64,000 nucleotides of DNA from Campanula takesimana (lineage: Eukaryota > Streptophyta > Magnoliopsida > Asterales > Campanulaceae): contig JAOWBW010001301.1 of assembly GCA_026119855.1 (NCBI GenBank), forward strand, positions 124,001 through 188,000, in the 5' to 3' direction. Below the pieces are notes generated by a model. It saw only the letters and a list, made by a program, of their open reading frames with translations. It was not told the origin of the DNA and did no database searches. The position numbers were made by a program, and so were the translations under genes. Positions 1 to 11,216 of the stretch are shown one piece after another (the stretch's first letter is position 1; each line of letters begins with the position of its first letter).

Positions 1-1
1 C

Positions 2-849
2 ACATCTCGGTTTTGGCAAGCGTTTCAGAAGGCTTTGGGTTCAGAGTTGAGATTTAGTACAGCTTTTCATCCTCAAACAGATGGCCAGTCCGAGAGAACT
101 ATCCAGATTCTTGAGGATATGTTGAGGGCTTGCTCAGTGGATTTTTCAGATTCGTGGGATATTCATTTGCCTCTCGTAGAGTTTGCTTATAATAACAGTT
201 TTCAGTCCAGTATTGGGATGGCTCCTTATGAAGCCTTGTATGGGAGGAAATGTAGGTCTCCTATCTGTTGGGATGAAGTGGGAGAAGCCAAGATTTGGGG
301 TGTTCAGATGGTTAATGATTCAGTTGAGAAGGTTAAACTTATTCGAGATCGTTTGAGTACTGCTCAGAGTAGACAGAAAAGCTACGCTGATCATCGGAGG
401 CGAGACCTTGAGTTCGAAAAGGTGACTTTGTGTTTTTGAAGGTTTCCCCTAAGGTTGGTATTCGAAGATATGGGAAGAAAGGCAAGCTTGCTCCGAGGTA
501 TATTGGTCCATTTGAGATTCTTGGAAGAGTGGGGGATCGGGCTTATCGTCTTGCTTTACCTCCTTCTCTTGATAAGATCCATAATGTGTTTCATATTTCT
601 ATGCTTCGGAAGTATGTGTATGATTCTTCTCATGTTCTATCTGAGGTACCCGAGGATATTGAGCCGAGTATGTCTTATGAGGAACATCCGGTCCAAGTCA
701 TTGATTCGAAAGTGCAAGAGTTGAGAAACAAAAGTATTCCTCTTGTTCGAGTTGTGTGGAGGAATCACAATGTGGAGGAATCGACTTGGGAACTTCGGGA
801 AGAGATCGAGAGGAAGTACCCTTGGTTGTTTGAGGGCCTCGGTAAGTAA
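2..849 (+). pseudogene. Gypsy-A copy 1: integrase C-terminal part and chromodomain-like tail (5' cut by window)
   Basis: This is the 3' end of a gypsy polyprotein. The reading frame enters at base 2 within the integrase catalytic core; the last catalytic Glu lies in the GQSERT motif near base 90. It runs through the integrase C-terminal GPFEILGRVG/ALPPSL region. It ends in a chromodomain-like segment (VVWRNHNVEESTWE, near 750-800) and a TAA at 847-849. Against the second copy, one A is missing from the A-run near 419, so the frame breaks and resumes about 430. Where copy 2 has lost bases (near 5950 and 6533), this copy is intact. It is identical in kind to 5807-6655 and would supply only part of an integrase. 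Confidence 0.92.
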
Positions 850-876
850 CCCTAAAATTCGGGACGAATTTTTTTT

Positions 877-889
877 AAGGGGGAGTGAT
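877..889 (+). other. Polypurine tract of Gypsy-A
   Basis: AAGGGGGAGTGA sits directly before the LTR start (TGTAGCGACC at 890). This is the expected plus-strand primer site for reverse transcription. The same tract precedes the second LTR (6683-6695), and a near-identical one precedes each Gypsy-B LTR. Confidence 0.85.
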
Positions 890-1650
890 TGTAGCGACCC
901 CAAAACCCGTCCCTATTTATTTTATAATTTTGGGGAATTTTATTTGACTTATATGTGCATTTTATGTGTTGCATCATATTTTATGATTTGCATATCATAC
1001 TTGATTATTTGTGTTATTTACTTAGTTAGTAAAAATAATGATTAAAGGAGTTAAATGATTAAGTTGAAACTTTAGGGTCCTAGTTGAAAATGTAAGTTTA
1101 GGGGCTAAAGTGTCAACTTTAGAAGTTGGGTGACCATTTTGTGAAAATGGGAAAGATATTTAAGGAAACTTCTTCCTTCCTTCTCTGTGTTTACAATTAC
1201 ATTCTGCAACATTCCTCCGTAGGTTAAGAAAGAAAAAGGTAAGTTCAACCCATTTCGATTTAATTCTTTTTATTTACTTACCCGTTTTAAAAACTAATTA
1301 TATAAAAATGATCAGGGCGTCGAGTAGGTCATTCCTAGCCGAACAAAACTTATTTCAGCGATACTTTTTCCGGAACTAGGTAAGTTACTAATTCCCCTTT
1401 AAATATTAAAATAGTCATATATGCTATATATGATACTCCTACTTGTTAATTTTGTGATTTGGGTAATATTTGCTATACTTGTAAATTTGGGACAAAGGGA
1501 GTAAAATAGAATTTGGTTCTTGTTGGTGTTAGTATTGTCCCTAGCCTTTGGGTAAGTGTAAATGTTAAGTGTTGTAAGCTTTGGTAATTTTGGGTTGTGA
1601 AACAAAAGGAGTAAACTTTGGTTAAGTGTTAGGCCTGCTGGGTGATGTGG

Positions 1651-1753
1651 GCGGCCGCCCAAAAATGGGTGTGCGGCCGCACATCTATCTGAAGGTTTTT
1701 GTTCTTGGGACAGAGCATTTTGGGCGGCCGCACAGCCCTGTTTGGGCGACCGC
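1651..1753 (+). promoter_or_regulatory. Four-copy GCGGCCGC cluster in Gypsy-A LTR 1
   Basis: GCGGCCGC occurs at 1651, 1673 and 1724, and a one-base variant, GCGACCGC, at 1746. Start-to-start spacings are 22, 51 and 22 bp. The first and last copies sit in larger palindromes such as GGGCGGCCGCCC. The cluster recurs in LTR 2 at 7457-7559. Such a density of an eight-base CpG-rich palindrome in AT-rich DNA is far above chance. The function is unknown. Confidence 0.8.
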
Positions 1754-2083
1754 CCAGTTGTCTGGAGAAAGTTTAGAGAGTTCAAATTAAGGGGTGTAGA
1801 GGTCAATCTTGATCTAGTTTTTGGGTAGTGTCCTAAAGCACTTAGATGATAGTTGTGGATCACTAAAGTGGTAGAATTGGTTCCTTCGTGAGCCCAAGTG
1901 TTGTTGACGGTTAGTAATGGATTAAATGTCCTTTTTATGGACTCTTTATAAGGATTCTTTGTGTGCATCTTGTGATGTATTTGGCTTAATTCCTTCTTGG
2001 ATTAAACGCCCCGGGTTTTGTTTAGCAAGTATTCATTACTGTGCTTCTTGTTAAAAGTCCAGCTGGTCTTGTTGTGGAGTCAG

Positions 2084-2204
2084 CCAATGGAAGAATTATA
2101 GTGGTACAGGTAAGTCCACTATAAGGTTTTCCATTGGAGCTTGTGAGTCAGGCGGTGGGAGAATTATAGTGGCACACAAGCCAAGTTCACTATAAGATGT
2201 CCAC
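2084..2204 (+). repeat. Tandem hairpins in Gypsy-A LTR
   Basis: CCAATGG...ATAGTGG at 2084-2104 can pair with CCACTATA...CCATTGG ending at 2137. A second related hairpin spans about 2153-2204, and the AGAATTATAGTGG core repeats about 68 bp apart. The block follows AAAGTCCAGCTGG, a string that also occurs in the Gypsy-B LTR before a weaker hairpin. It is repeated in LTR 2 at about 7889-8009. An RNA structure is possible. Confidence 0.6.
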
Positions 2205-3012
2205 TGTGCCTTCTAGTTTCCCCAGTCCAGATTGGCTTTGGATGGGATGAATTGCTCCCTTTGGTGAGTATTTGGGTTGTGACTTTGTGTCATATTTCCC
2301 TCTCTGGTTACTTGGTTCTATTGGTTATGATTTGGTTTTCGGGATCCCGACGGCTTCAGCTATTTATGCTGCTCAGATGGTTTTCTCTGATGGGTTTCTC
2401 AGTTGGTATTCTCATCAGTTATGGTTATTGGTTAAACCTTGGCTTTGGTATCCACCGGAGTGTGGGCAATGTGATATATAACTTGATGTTATGTACTATA
2501 TGCTATATGTTTACTTGTTGATATTGTTTCCTTATGATCATCATATCAGCATGTAACGTAGTTGTATTTTAGTAGCTTACTGAGATTTATTCTCACCCTT
2601 ATTTGTTTACTGTTTTAGATAAAGGCGGGTCCAGGGGATAGGACACTCGGCACGGGAGGACGTTGGTTTGGTTGGTAAGAGTTGGGACTTGTTTTGTTAA
2701 AGGTTACATTATGTAAATGTAAACCCTTTGGGGTAGAGTAACCGTACTTCTTATGGTTCCATCTATTTTGGTAAATGTTGATGTATGTATATTTGTTTAA
2801 AAGTTTGTAAGCCTTCGGGCTAAGTACTTTCGCTGTGAAAGTGTTTGTAAAAGTTTGTTTCAAGTTAAGTGAAGTCTTTGAACTTCAAGAGTGTTTCTGT
2901 GCCACTTTTTAAAAGGACATTTTGAAAAATTTTCTAAAAAGGTTTTATATCGTCTTCCGTTCGTGTCCCGAGCGTGGGGCCAAGTAGGACCACGGGTCTG
3001 GGGCGCGACAGT

Positions 3013-3024
3013 TGGTATCAGAGC
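3013..3024 (+). other. Primer-binding site, Gypsy-A copy 2
   Basis: TGGTATCAGAGC lies two bases after the LTR end and matches the 3' end complement of plant initiator tRNA-Met, the usual primer for minus-strand synthesis. It recurs at 8818-8829 after LTR 2. Confidence 0.92.
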
Positions 3025-3120
3025 TAGGTTGTATATGGTCTAGAATGACTAAATGACCTAGGAGGGTAGTAGAGTATAGAGTGAGTAACGTTGAGTGTTT
3101 GATGCAGGTATTCAGTAAAA

Positions 3121-6100
3121 ATGGGTGAAACTGACGGAGATCAGGCCGGCTCTTCGGGGCAAGGGGATGCCAGAGAAGAGGCTCGAATTATGTTTCAGGG
3201 AATGTTCGAAGCAGCGATGAAAACTATAAATGATCAGAGGCAAGAAAGGGAACAAGTACCACCAAGATATGGCCTAGAACAGTTTATGAAAATGAAGCCT
3301 ATGGAGTATGATGGAGAGCCCGATGTATCTAAAACTGAAAGGTGGATTGAATCGATGGAAAAGATCTTTGATGCTTTGAGATGTTCGGAGGAAGATCAAG
3401 TCAGGTTTGCTACCTATAAATTGAATGGAGCGGCTGAGCATTGGTGGAAAGCTTTGAAAACAAAATGGGATGAGACTCATGTGCCTTACACTTGGGGGAA
3501 TTTTCTGGGAAAGTTCAAAGAACACTTCATTCCTCGAGTAGACCAAGACAGGAAGGAGATGGAATTTCTTAACTTGGAGCAAGGTTCTATGTCAATTGCT
3601 CAATATTCAGCTAAATTTTCAGAGTTGTCCAGGTATTGTACTCACCTAGTGGCAACTGAGGAGAGGAAGGCTACGAGGTTTGTGAAAGGTTTGAAAACTG
3701 TGATTAGAACTCAGTTAGTATCCCATAAGTTGCAAGATTTCCAGGATGCAGTGGATCGAGCTTACCAGGTGGAGCATGACATTGAGGAACATAAAAGGAA
3801 AATGGAGTTGTTAGGCGCTGGGAAGCAAGTTAGGCAACAACCACAACGTGGTGAGAGTAGAGGAAATCAAGGTGGATCTTCACAATTCAAAGGGTCTTTT
3901 CAAAGACAGTCAGGTAACAGAAATCAAAGTAACACTTCAGGGAGTCAAAACAGAGGAGTTTGTAATTATTGTCAGAAAGAAGGGCATTCAGAAGAGAGAT
4001 GTTGGAAGAAGCAGGGCAAGTGTTTGAACTGTGGTCAGTTAGGACATTTTCAGAGGGATTTCCCTAAGTATAGGATGCAAGCATCGGGAAGTGTGGTTGG
4101 GTCCTCTCAGGGTCAGAAGAGGGATTCCTCAGGCAAGCCTAAGGTTCAGGGTCGTGTTTTTGCTATATCTCAGCAGCAGGCTTCGGAATCCTCTAATGTG
4201 ATAGGAGGTATTATTTCTGTGTCTAGTTTGAGGGCACGTACACTTATAGACCCTGGCTCATCGCATTCTTATGTGTCTTTGCATTTTGCTTCTCGATTGC
4301 ATAAGTCTTCTGAATCTCTACCTTATGTGTTAGAGGTATCAACTCCTATAGGGGAGTGTTTGGTGACCAATGAGGTGTTGCATTCTTGTGATGTGCATAT
4401 ACGTGAGCATGTTTTACCTGCTGATTTAGTTATCTTACCATTACAAGATTTTGATGTTATCTTGGGTATGGATTGGTTGGGTAAATATCATGCGTCTGTT
4501 GATTGTGCTAATAAAGTGGTCACATTTTCTATCCCAAATGTTCCTAAATTTTCTTTTGAAACTGTTCCCTGGGGTAGAGAGATTCGAATTATTTCTTATA
4601 TGAAGGCTAGAAAGTTGTTGAACCGTGGTTGTGCGGGGTATTTGGCTAGTGTTTTGGATACTACTAAAAGGGTTCCTGATATTGAGGATGTGCCTATTGT
4701 TAAAGAATTTTCAGATGTATTTTCTTCTGAGTATGCTATGCCTCCTGACCGGGAAATAGAGTTCTGTATTGACTTACTTCCAGGTACGGCTCCTATATCT
4801 GAGGCACCTTACAGAATGGCCCCAGCTGAATTGAAAGAGTTGAAGGTTCAGTTGCAAGAGTTACTTGATCGAGGATTCATTCGTCCTAGTGTATCCCCGT
4901 GGGGAGCTCCAGTATTGTTTGTTAAAAAGAAAGATGGGTCCTTGAGGCTGTGTATTGACTACAGAAAGCTGAATCAGGTAACTATAAAGAATAAATATCC
5001 GCTTCCTCATATTGATGATTTATTTGATCAACTTCAGGGGTCAGTTGTTTTTTCAAAATTTGATTTGAGGAGTGGGTACCATCAGTTGAAAATCCGTTCT
5101 GAAGACATTTCTAAAACTGCTTTTCGTAGTAGATATGGCCATTATGAGTTTCTGGTTATGCCTTTCGGGTTGACTAATGCTCCGGCTGTTTTTATGGATA
5201 TGATGAACAGAGTCTTTAAACCTTATCTTGATACCTTCGTGGTTGTATTTATTGATGATATTCTGGTTTATTCCAAGTCCCGGGAGGAGCATGAACAGCA
5301 TTTGCGAATGGTTTTATCTATTCTTCGTGAGAAGCAGTTGTTTGCTAAATTCAGTAAATGTGCTTTTTGGCTCAATGAAGTATCTTTTCTTGGGCATGTG
5401 ATTTCGAATAAAGGTATATCAGTTGATCCATTCAAAGTTGAGGCTATTGTGAATTGGAGGAGGCCAGAATCAGTTACAGAAATTCGAAGTTTCTTGGGGT
5501 TAGCTGGGTACTACAGAAGGTTCATTGAGGGGTTTTCTAAGATTGCAACTCCCTTGACTCAGTTGACTCGAAAGAATATTCCTTATGTGTGGGAACATGT
5601 TACCATGGATTTTGTGACAGGGTTACCTCGTACTCGAAGAAGGTTTGATGCAGTTTGGGTGATTGTTGATAGATTGACAAAGTCTTCTCATTTTCTACCT
5701 ATTGAGATAGGTTATTCTATGGAAAAGCTTGCAACTTTGTACATTAATGAGATCGTGAGGTTACATGGAGTTCCAGTGAGCATTGTATCTGATCGTGACC
5801 CTAGATTCACATCTCGGTTTTGGCAAGCGTTTCAGAAGGCTTTGGGTTCAGAGTTGAGATTTAGTACAGCTTTTCATCCTCAAACAGATGGCCAGTCCGA
5901 GAGAACTATCCAGATTCTTGAGGATATGTTGAGGGCTTGCTCAGTGGATTTTCAGATTCGTGGGATATTCATTTGCCTCTCGTAGAGTTTGCTTATAATA
6001 ACAGTTTTCAGTCCAGTATTGGGATGGCTCCTTATGAAGCCTTGTATGGGAGGAAATGTAGGTCTCCTATCTGTTGGGATGAAGTGGGAGAAGCCAAGAT

Positions 6101-6655
6101 TTGGGGTGTTCAGATGGTTAATGATTCAGTTGAGAAGGTTAAACTTATTCGAGATCGTTTGAGTACTGCTCAGAGTAGACAGAAAAGCTACGCTGATCAT
6201 CGGAGGCGAGACCTTGAGTTCGAAAAAGGTGACTTTGTGTTTTTGAAGGTTTCCCCTAAGGTTGGTATTCGAAGATATGGGAAGAAAGGCAAGCTTGCTC
6301 CGAGGTATATTGGTCCATTTGAGATTCTTGGAAGAGTGGGGGATCGGGCTTATCGTCTTGCTTTACCTCCTTCTCTTGATAAGATCCATAATGTGTTTCA
6401 TATTTCTATGCTTCGGAAGTATGTGTATGATTCTTCTCATGTTCTATCTGAGGTACCCGAGGATATTGAGCCGAGTATGTCTTATGAGGAACATCCGGTC
6501 CAAGTCATTGATTCGAAAGTGCAAGAGTTGAGAACAAAAGTATTCCTCTTGTTCGAGTTGTGTGGAGGAATCACAATGTGGAGGAATCGACTTGGGAACT
6601 TCGGGAAGAGATCGAGAGGAAGTACCCTTGGTTGTTTGAGGGCCTCGGTAAGTAA
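3121..6655 (+). pseudogene. Gypsy-A copy 2 gag-pol polyprotein, internally deleted and frameshifted
   Basis: The ATG at 3121 opens a 954-codon frame. Order: Gag capsid-like domain (about residues 60-200); two zinc knuckles starting at residues 281 and 301, the second with its last Cys replaced by Phe; protease with DPG at 377; and RT with FIDD at 710-713. RT runs to residue 824 and then passes directly, in frame, into the integrase core. RNase H and the integrase HHCC finger are missing, a deletion I estimate at 0.8-0.9 kb. Integrase Asp 830, Asp 891 and Glu 927 keep DD35E spacing. One T is lost near 5950, so the rest (5937-6655, integrase end and chromodomain-like tail) is in another frame. 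A further lost A lies near 6533. A non-autonomous derivative. Confidence 0.93.
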
Positions 6656-6695
6656 CCCTAAAATTCGGGACGATTTTTTTTTAAGGGGGAGTGAT

Positions 6696-8815
6696 TGTAG
6701 CGACCCCAAAACCCGTCCCTATTTATTTTATAATTTTGGGGAATTTTATTTGACTTATATGTGCATTTTATGTGTTGCATCATATTTTATGATTTGCATA
6801 TCATACTTGATTATTTGTGTTATTTACTTAGTTAGTAAAAATAATGATTAAAGGAGTTAAATGATTAAGTTGAAACTTTAGGGTCCTAGTTGAAAATGTA
6901 AGTTTAGGGGCTAAAGTGTCAACTTTAGAAGTTGGGTGACCATTTTGTGAAAATGGGAAAGATATTTAAGGAAACTTCTTCCTTCCTTCTCTGTGTTTAC
7001 AATTACATTCTGCAACATTCCTCCGTAGGTTAAGAAAGAAAAAGGTAAGTTCAACCCATTTCGATTTAATTCTTTTTATTTACTTACCCGTTTTAAAAAC
7101 TAATTATATAAAAATGATCAGGGCGTCGAGTAGGTCATTCCTAGCCGAACAAAACTTATTTCAGCGATACTTTTTCCGGAACTAGGTAAGTTACTAATTC
7201 CCCTTTAAATATTAAAATAGTCATATATGCTATATATGATACTCCTACTTGTTAATTTTGTGATTTGGGTAATATTTGCTATACTTGTAAATTTGGGACA
7301 AAGGGAGTAAAATAGAATTTGGTTCTTGTTGGTGTTAGTATTGTCCCTAGCCTTTGGGTAAGTGTAAATGTTAAGTGTTGTAAGCTTTGGTAATTTTGGG
7401 TTGTGAAACAAAAGGAGTAAACTTTGGTTAAGTGTTAGGCCTGCTGGGTGATGTGGGCGGCCGCCCAAAAATGGGTGTGCGGCCGCACATCTATCTGAAG
7501 GTTTTTGTTCTTGGGACAGAGCATTTTGGGCGGCCGCACAGCCCTGTTTGGGCGACCGCCCAGTTGTCTGGAGAAAGTTTAGAGAGTTCAAATTAAGGGG
7601 TGTAGAGGTCAATCTTGATCTAGTTTTTGGGTAGTGTCCTAAAGCACTTAGATGATAGTTGTGGATCACTAAAGTGGTAGAATTGGTTCCTTCGTGAGCC
7701 CAAGTGTTGTTGACGGTTAGTAATGGATTAATGTCCTTTTTATGGACTCTTTATAAGGATTCTTTGTGTGCATCTTGTGATGTATTTGGCTTAATTCCTT
7801 CTTGGATTAAACGCCCCGGGTTTTGTTTAGCAAGTATTCATTACTGTGCTTCTTGTTAAAAGTCCAGCTGGTCTTGTTGTGGAGTCAGCCAATGGAAGAA
7901 TTATAGTGGTACAGGTAAGTCCACTATAAGGTTTTCCATTGGAGCTTGTGAGTCAGGCGGTGGGAGAATTATAGTGGCACACAAGCCAAGTTCACTATAA
8001 GATGTCCACTGTGCCTTCTAGTTTCCCCAGTCCAGATTGGCTTTGGATGGGATGAATTGCTCCCTTTGGTGAGTATTTGGGTTGTGACTTTGTGTCATAT
8101 TTCCCTCTCTGGTTACTTGGTTCTATTGGTTATGATTTGGTTTTCGGGATCCCGACGGCTTCAGCTATTTATGCTGCTCAGATGGTTTTCTCTGATGGGT
8201 TTCTCAGTTGGTATTCTCATCAGTTATGGTTATTGGTTAAACCTTGGCTTTGGTATCCACCGGAGTGTGGGCAATGTGATATATAACTTGATGTTATGTA
8301 CTATATGCTATATGTTTACTTGTTGATATTGTTTCCTTATGATCATCATATCAGCATGTAACGTAGTTGTATTTTAGTAGCTTACTGAGATTTATTCTCA
8401 CCCTTATTTGTTTACTGTTTTAGATAAAGGCGGGTCCAGGGGATAGGACACTCGGCACGGGAGGACGTTGGTTTGGTTGGTAAGAGTTGGGACTTGTTTT
8501 GTTAAAGGTTACATTATGTAAATGTAAACCCTTTGGGGTAGAGTAACCGTACTTCTTATGGTTCCATCTATTTTGGTAAATGTTGATGTATGTATATTTG
8601 TTTAAAAGTTTGTAAGCCTTCGGGCTAAGTACTTTCGCTGTGAAAGTGTTTGTAAAAGTTTGTTTCAAGTTAAGTGAAGTCTTTGAACTTCAAGAGTGTT
8701 TCTGTGCCACTTTTTAAAAGGACATTTTGAAAAATTTTCTAAAAAGGTTTTATATCGTCTTCCGTTCGTGTCCCGAGCGTGGGGCCAAGTAGGACCACGG
8801 GTCTGGGGCGCGACA
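6696..8815 (+). repeat. Gypsy-A LTR 2 (2,120 bp)
   Basis: This copy of 890-3010 lies 5,806 bp downstream, with a polypurine tract before it (6683-6695) and a PBS after it (8818-8829). It acts at once as 3' LTR of the middle unit and 5' LTR of the truncated third unit. The GCGGCCGC cluster is at 7457-7559 with identical spacing. Confidence 0.93.
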
Positions 8816-8925
8816 GTTGGTATCAGAGCTAGGTTGTATATGGTCTAGAATGACTAAATGACCTAGGAGGGTAGTAGAGTATAGAGTGAGTAACGTTGAG
8901 TGTTTGATGCAGGTATTCAGTAAAA

Positions 8926-11216
8926 ATGGGTGAAACTGACGGAGATCAGGCCGGCTCTTCGGGGCAAGGGGATGCCAGAGAAGAGGCTCGAATTATGTTT
9001 CAGGGAATGTTCGAAGCAGCGATGAAAACTATAAATGATCAGAGGCAAGAAAGGGAACAAGTACCACCAAGATATGGCCTAGAACAGTTTATGAAAATGA
9101 AGCCTATGGAGTATGATGGAGAGCCCGATGTATCTAAAACTGAAAGGTGGATTGAATCGATGGAAAAGATCTTTGATGCTTTGAGATGTTCGGAGGAAGA
9201 TCAAGTCAGGTTTGCTACCTATAAATTGAATGGAGCGGCTGAGCATTGGTGGAAAGCTTTGAAAACAAAATGGGATGAGACTCATGTGCCTTACACTTGG
9301 GGGAATTTTCTGGGAAAGTTCAAAGAACACTTCATTCCTCGAGTAGACCAAGACAGGAAGGAGATGGAATTTCTTAACTTGGAGCAAGGTTCTATGTCAA
9401 TTGCTCAATATTCAGCTAAATTTTCAGAGTTGTCCAGGTATTGTACTCACCTAGTGGCAACTGAGGAGAGGAAGGCTACGAGGTTTGTGAAAGGTTTGAA
9501 AACTGTGATTAGAACTCAGTTAGTATCCCATAAGTTGCAAGATTTCCAGGATGCAGTGGATCGAGCTTACCAGGTGGAGCATGACATTGAGGAACATAAA
9601 AGGAAAATGGAGTTGTTAGGCGCTGGGAAGCAAGTTAGGCAACAACCACAACGTGGTGAGAGTAGAGGAAATCAAGGTGGATCTTCACAATTCAAAGGGT
9701 CTTTTCAAAGACAGTCAGGTAACAGAAATCAAAGTAACACTTCAGGGAGTCAAAACAGAGGAGTTTGTAATTATTGTCAGAAAGAAGGGCATTCAGAAGA
9801 GAGATGTTGGAAGAAGCAGGGCAAGTGTTTGAACTGTGGTCAGTTAGGACATTTTCAGAGGGATTTCCCTAAGTATAGGATGCAAGCATCGGGAAGTGTG
9901 GTTGGGTCCTCTCAGGGTCAGAAGAGGGATTCCTCAGGCAAGCCTAAGGTTCAGGGTCGTGTTTTTGCTATATCTCAGCAGCAGGCTTCGGAATCCTCTA
10001 ATGTGATAGGAGGTATTATTTCTGTGTCTAGTTTGAGGGCACGTACACTTATAGACCCTGGCTCATCGCATTCTTATGTGTCTTTGCATTTTGCTTCTCG
10101 ATTGCATAAGTCTTCTGAATCTCTACCTTATGTGTTAGAGGTATCAACTCCTATAGGGGAGTGTTTGGTGACCAATGAGGTGTTGCATTCTTGTGATGTG
10201 CATATACGTGAGCATGTTTTACCTGCTGATTTAGTTATCTTACCATTACAAGATTTTGATGTTATCTTGGGTATGGATTGGTTGGGTAAATATCATGCGT
10301 CTGTTGATTGTGCTAATAAAGTGGTCACATTTTCTATCCCAAATGTTCCTAAATTTTCTTTTGAAACTGTTCCCTGGGGTAGAGAGATTCGAATTATTTC
10401 TTATATGAAGGCTAGAAAGTTGTTGAACCGTGGTTGTGCGGGGTATTTGGCTAGTGTTTTGGATACTACTAAAAGGGTTCCTGATATTGAGGATGTGCCT
10501 ATTGTTAAAGAATTTTCAGATGTATTTTCTTCTGAGTATGCTATGCCTCCTGACCGGGAAATAGAGTTCTGTATTGACTTACTTCCAGGTACGGCTCCTA
10601 TATCTGAGGCACCTTACAGAATGGCCCCAGCTGAATTGAAAGAGTTGAAGGTTCAGTTGCAAGAGTTACTTGATCGAGGATTCATTCGTCCTAGTGTATC
10701 CCCGTGGGGAGCTCCAGTATTGTTTGTTAAAAAGAAAGATGGGTCCTTGAGGCTGTGTATTGACTACAGAAAGCTGAATCAGGTAACTATAAAGAATAAA
10801 TATCCGCTTCCTCATATTGATGATTTATTTGATCAACTTCAGGGGTCAGTTGTTTTTCAAAATTTGATTTGAGGAGTGGGTACCATCAGTTGAAAATCCG
10901 TTCTGAAGACATTTCTAAAACTGCTTTTCGTAGTAGATATGGCCATTATGAGTTTCTGGTTATGCCTTTCGGGTTGACTAATGCTCCGGCTGTTATTATG
11001 GATATGATGAACAGAGTCTTTAAACCTTATCTTGATACCTTCGTGGTTGTATTTATTGATGATATTCTGGTTTATTCCAAGTCCCGGGAGGAGCATGAAC
11101 AGCATTTGCGAATGGTTTTATCTATTCTTCGTGAGAAGCAGTTGTTTGCTAAATTCAGTAAATGTGCTTTTTGGCTCAATGAAGTATCTTTTCTTGGGCA
11201 TGTGATTTCGAATAAA
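8926..11216 (+). pseudogene. Gypsy-A copy 3 gag-PR-RT, cut in RT by Gypsy-B
   Basis: It repeats the Gag, zinc knuckle, protease and RT sequence of copy 2 from an ATG at 8926. The frame is broken near 10857, where a T-run is one base shorter than in copy 2, giving a stop at 10870-10872. RT resumes in another frame from about 10869, with the FIDD site retained. One substitution near 10995 changes a Phe to Ile. RT sequence ends at 11216 in its connection region, where Gypsy-B gag begins. It cannot encode RNase H or integrase. Confidence 0.92.
11215..11216. other. Gypsy-A/Gypsy-B recombination junction
   Basis: Gypsy-A RT is collinear with copy 2 through CGAATAAA. From CATGTTGCACC onward the sequence matches the Gypsy-B gag interior (compare 16879 onward). 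The two bases AA are shared by both parents, a 2-bp microhomology typical of end joining. Neither side is an LTR boundary, so this is not a simple insertion. Confidence 0.85.

Larger units (their letters stand above)
890..3010 (+). repeat. Gypsy-A LTR 1 (2,121 bp)
   Basis: It begins TGTAGCGACC after the polypurine tract and ends GGCGCGACA just before the primer-binding site. The same sequence occurs at 6696-8815 with very few differences, including one fewer A in an A-run (near 1924 against about 7730). It carries a TATA-like ATATTTAAGG near 1155, a pyrimidine-rich leader, two GTAAGT donor sites, the four-copy GCGGCCGC cluster and two tandem hairpins. It has no coding capacity; ORFs on either strand here are chance. 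Confidence 0.93.
1239..3107 (+). promoter_or_regulatory. Putative two-intron leader of Gypsy-A gag mRNA
   Basis: A pyrimidine-rich leader (about 1170-1238) ends at AAAG|GTAAGT (GT at 1239-1240). A T-rich stretch of about 75 bp ends at ATCAG (AG at 1314-1315). The 64-bp block 1316-1379 is then followed by a second GTAAGT (GT at 1380-1381). A strong acceptor, GATGCAG (AG at 3106-3107), lies 13 bp before the gag ATG. Gypsy-B has the same arrangement with a 63-bp middle exon, although the sequences have diverged. Splicing would remove the PBS, so spliced RNA would serve translation only. This is inferred from splice-site consensus alone. Confidence 0.45.
1..11216 (+). mobile_element. Gypsy-A head-to-tail array (tail, LTR, internal, LTR, internal)
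   Basis: This is one Ty3/gypsy family arranged head to tail with shared LTRs: internal tail 1-889, LTR 890-3010, internal 3011-6695, LTR 6696-8815, and internal 8816-11216 cut by Gypsy-B. The repeat unit is about 5,805 bp. Sequence 3011 onward recurs from 8816, and 1-3010 recurs from about 5807, with only scattered substitutions and single-base indels. No target-site duplication is visible because no true outer end lies in the window. The coding order gag, PR, RT, IN, chromodomain-like C-terminus marks a chromovirus, most like the Tekay/Del group. Unequal recombination between LTRs or a concatemeric circular intermediate could produce this; an assembly artefact is not excluded. Confidence 0.9.

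Noticed and set aside
1651..1731. NotI sites as a sign of cloning vector or adapter
   Set aside because: They recur at the same place in both LTRs with natural flanks and a degenerate fourth copy, and no vector sequence is near.
1399..1968. 189-codon minus-strand ORF in Gypsy-A LTR 1 (shorter version in LTR 2)
   Set aside because: It lies wholly inside an LTR, is low in complexity, shortens with a one-base change in LTR 2, and resembles no known family.
3013..3024. Possible tRNA gene fragment
   Set aside because: Only the 12-base primer-binding core is present after an LTR end; no cloverleaf or A and B boxes.
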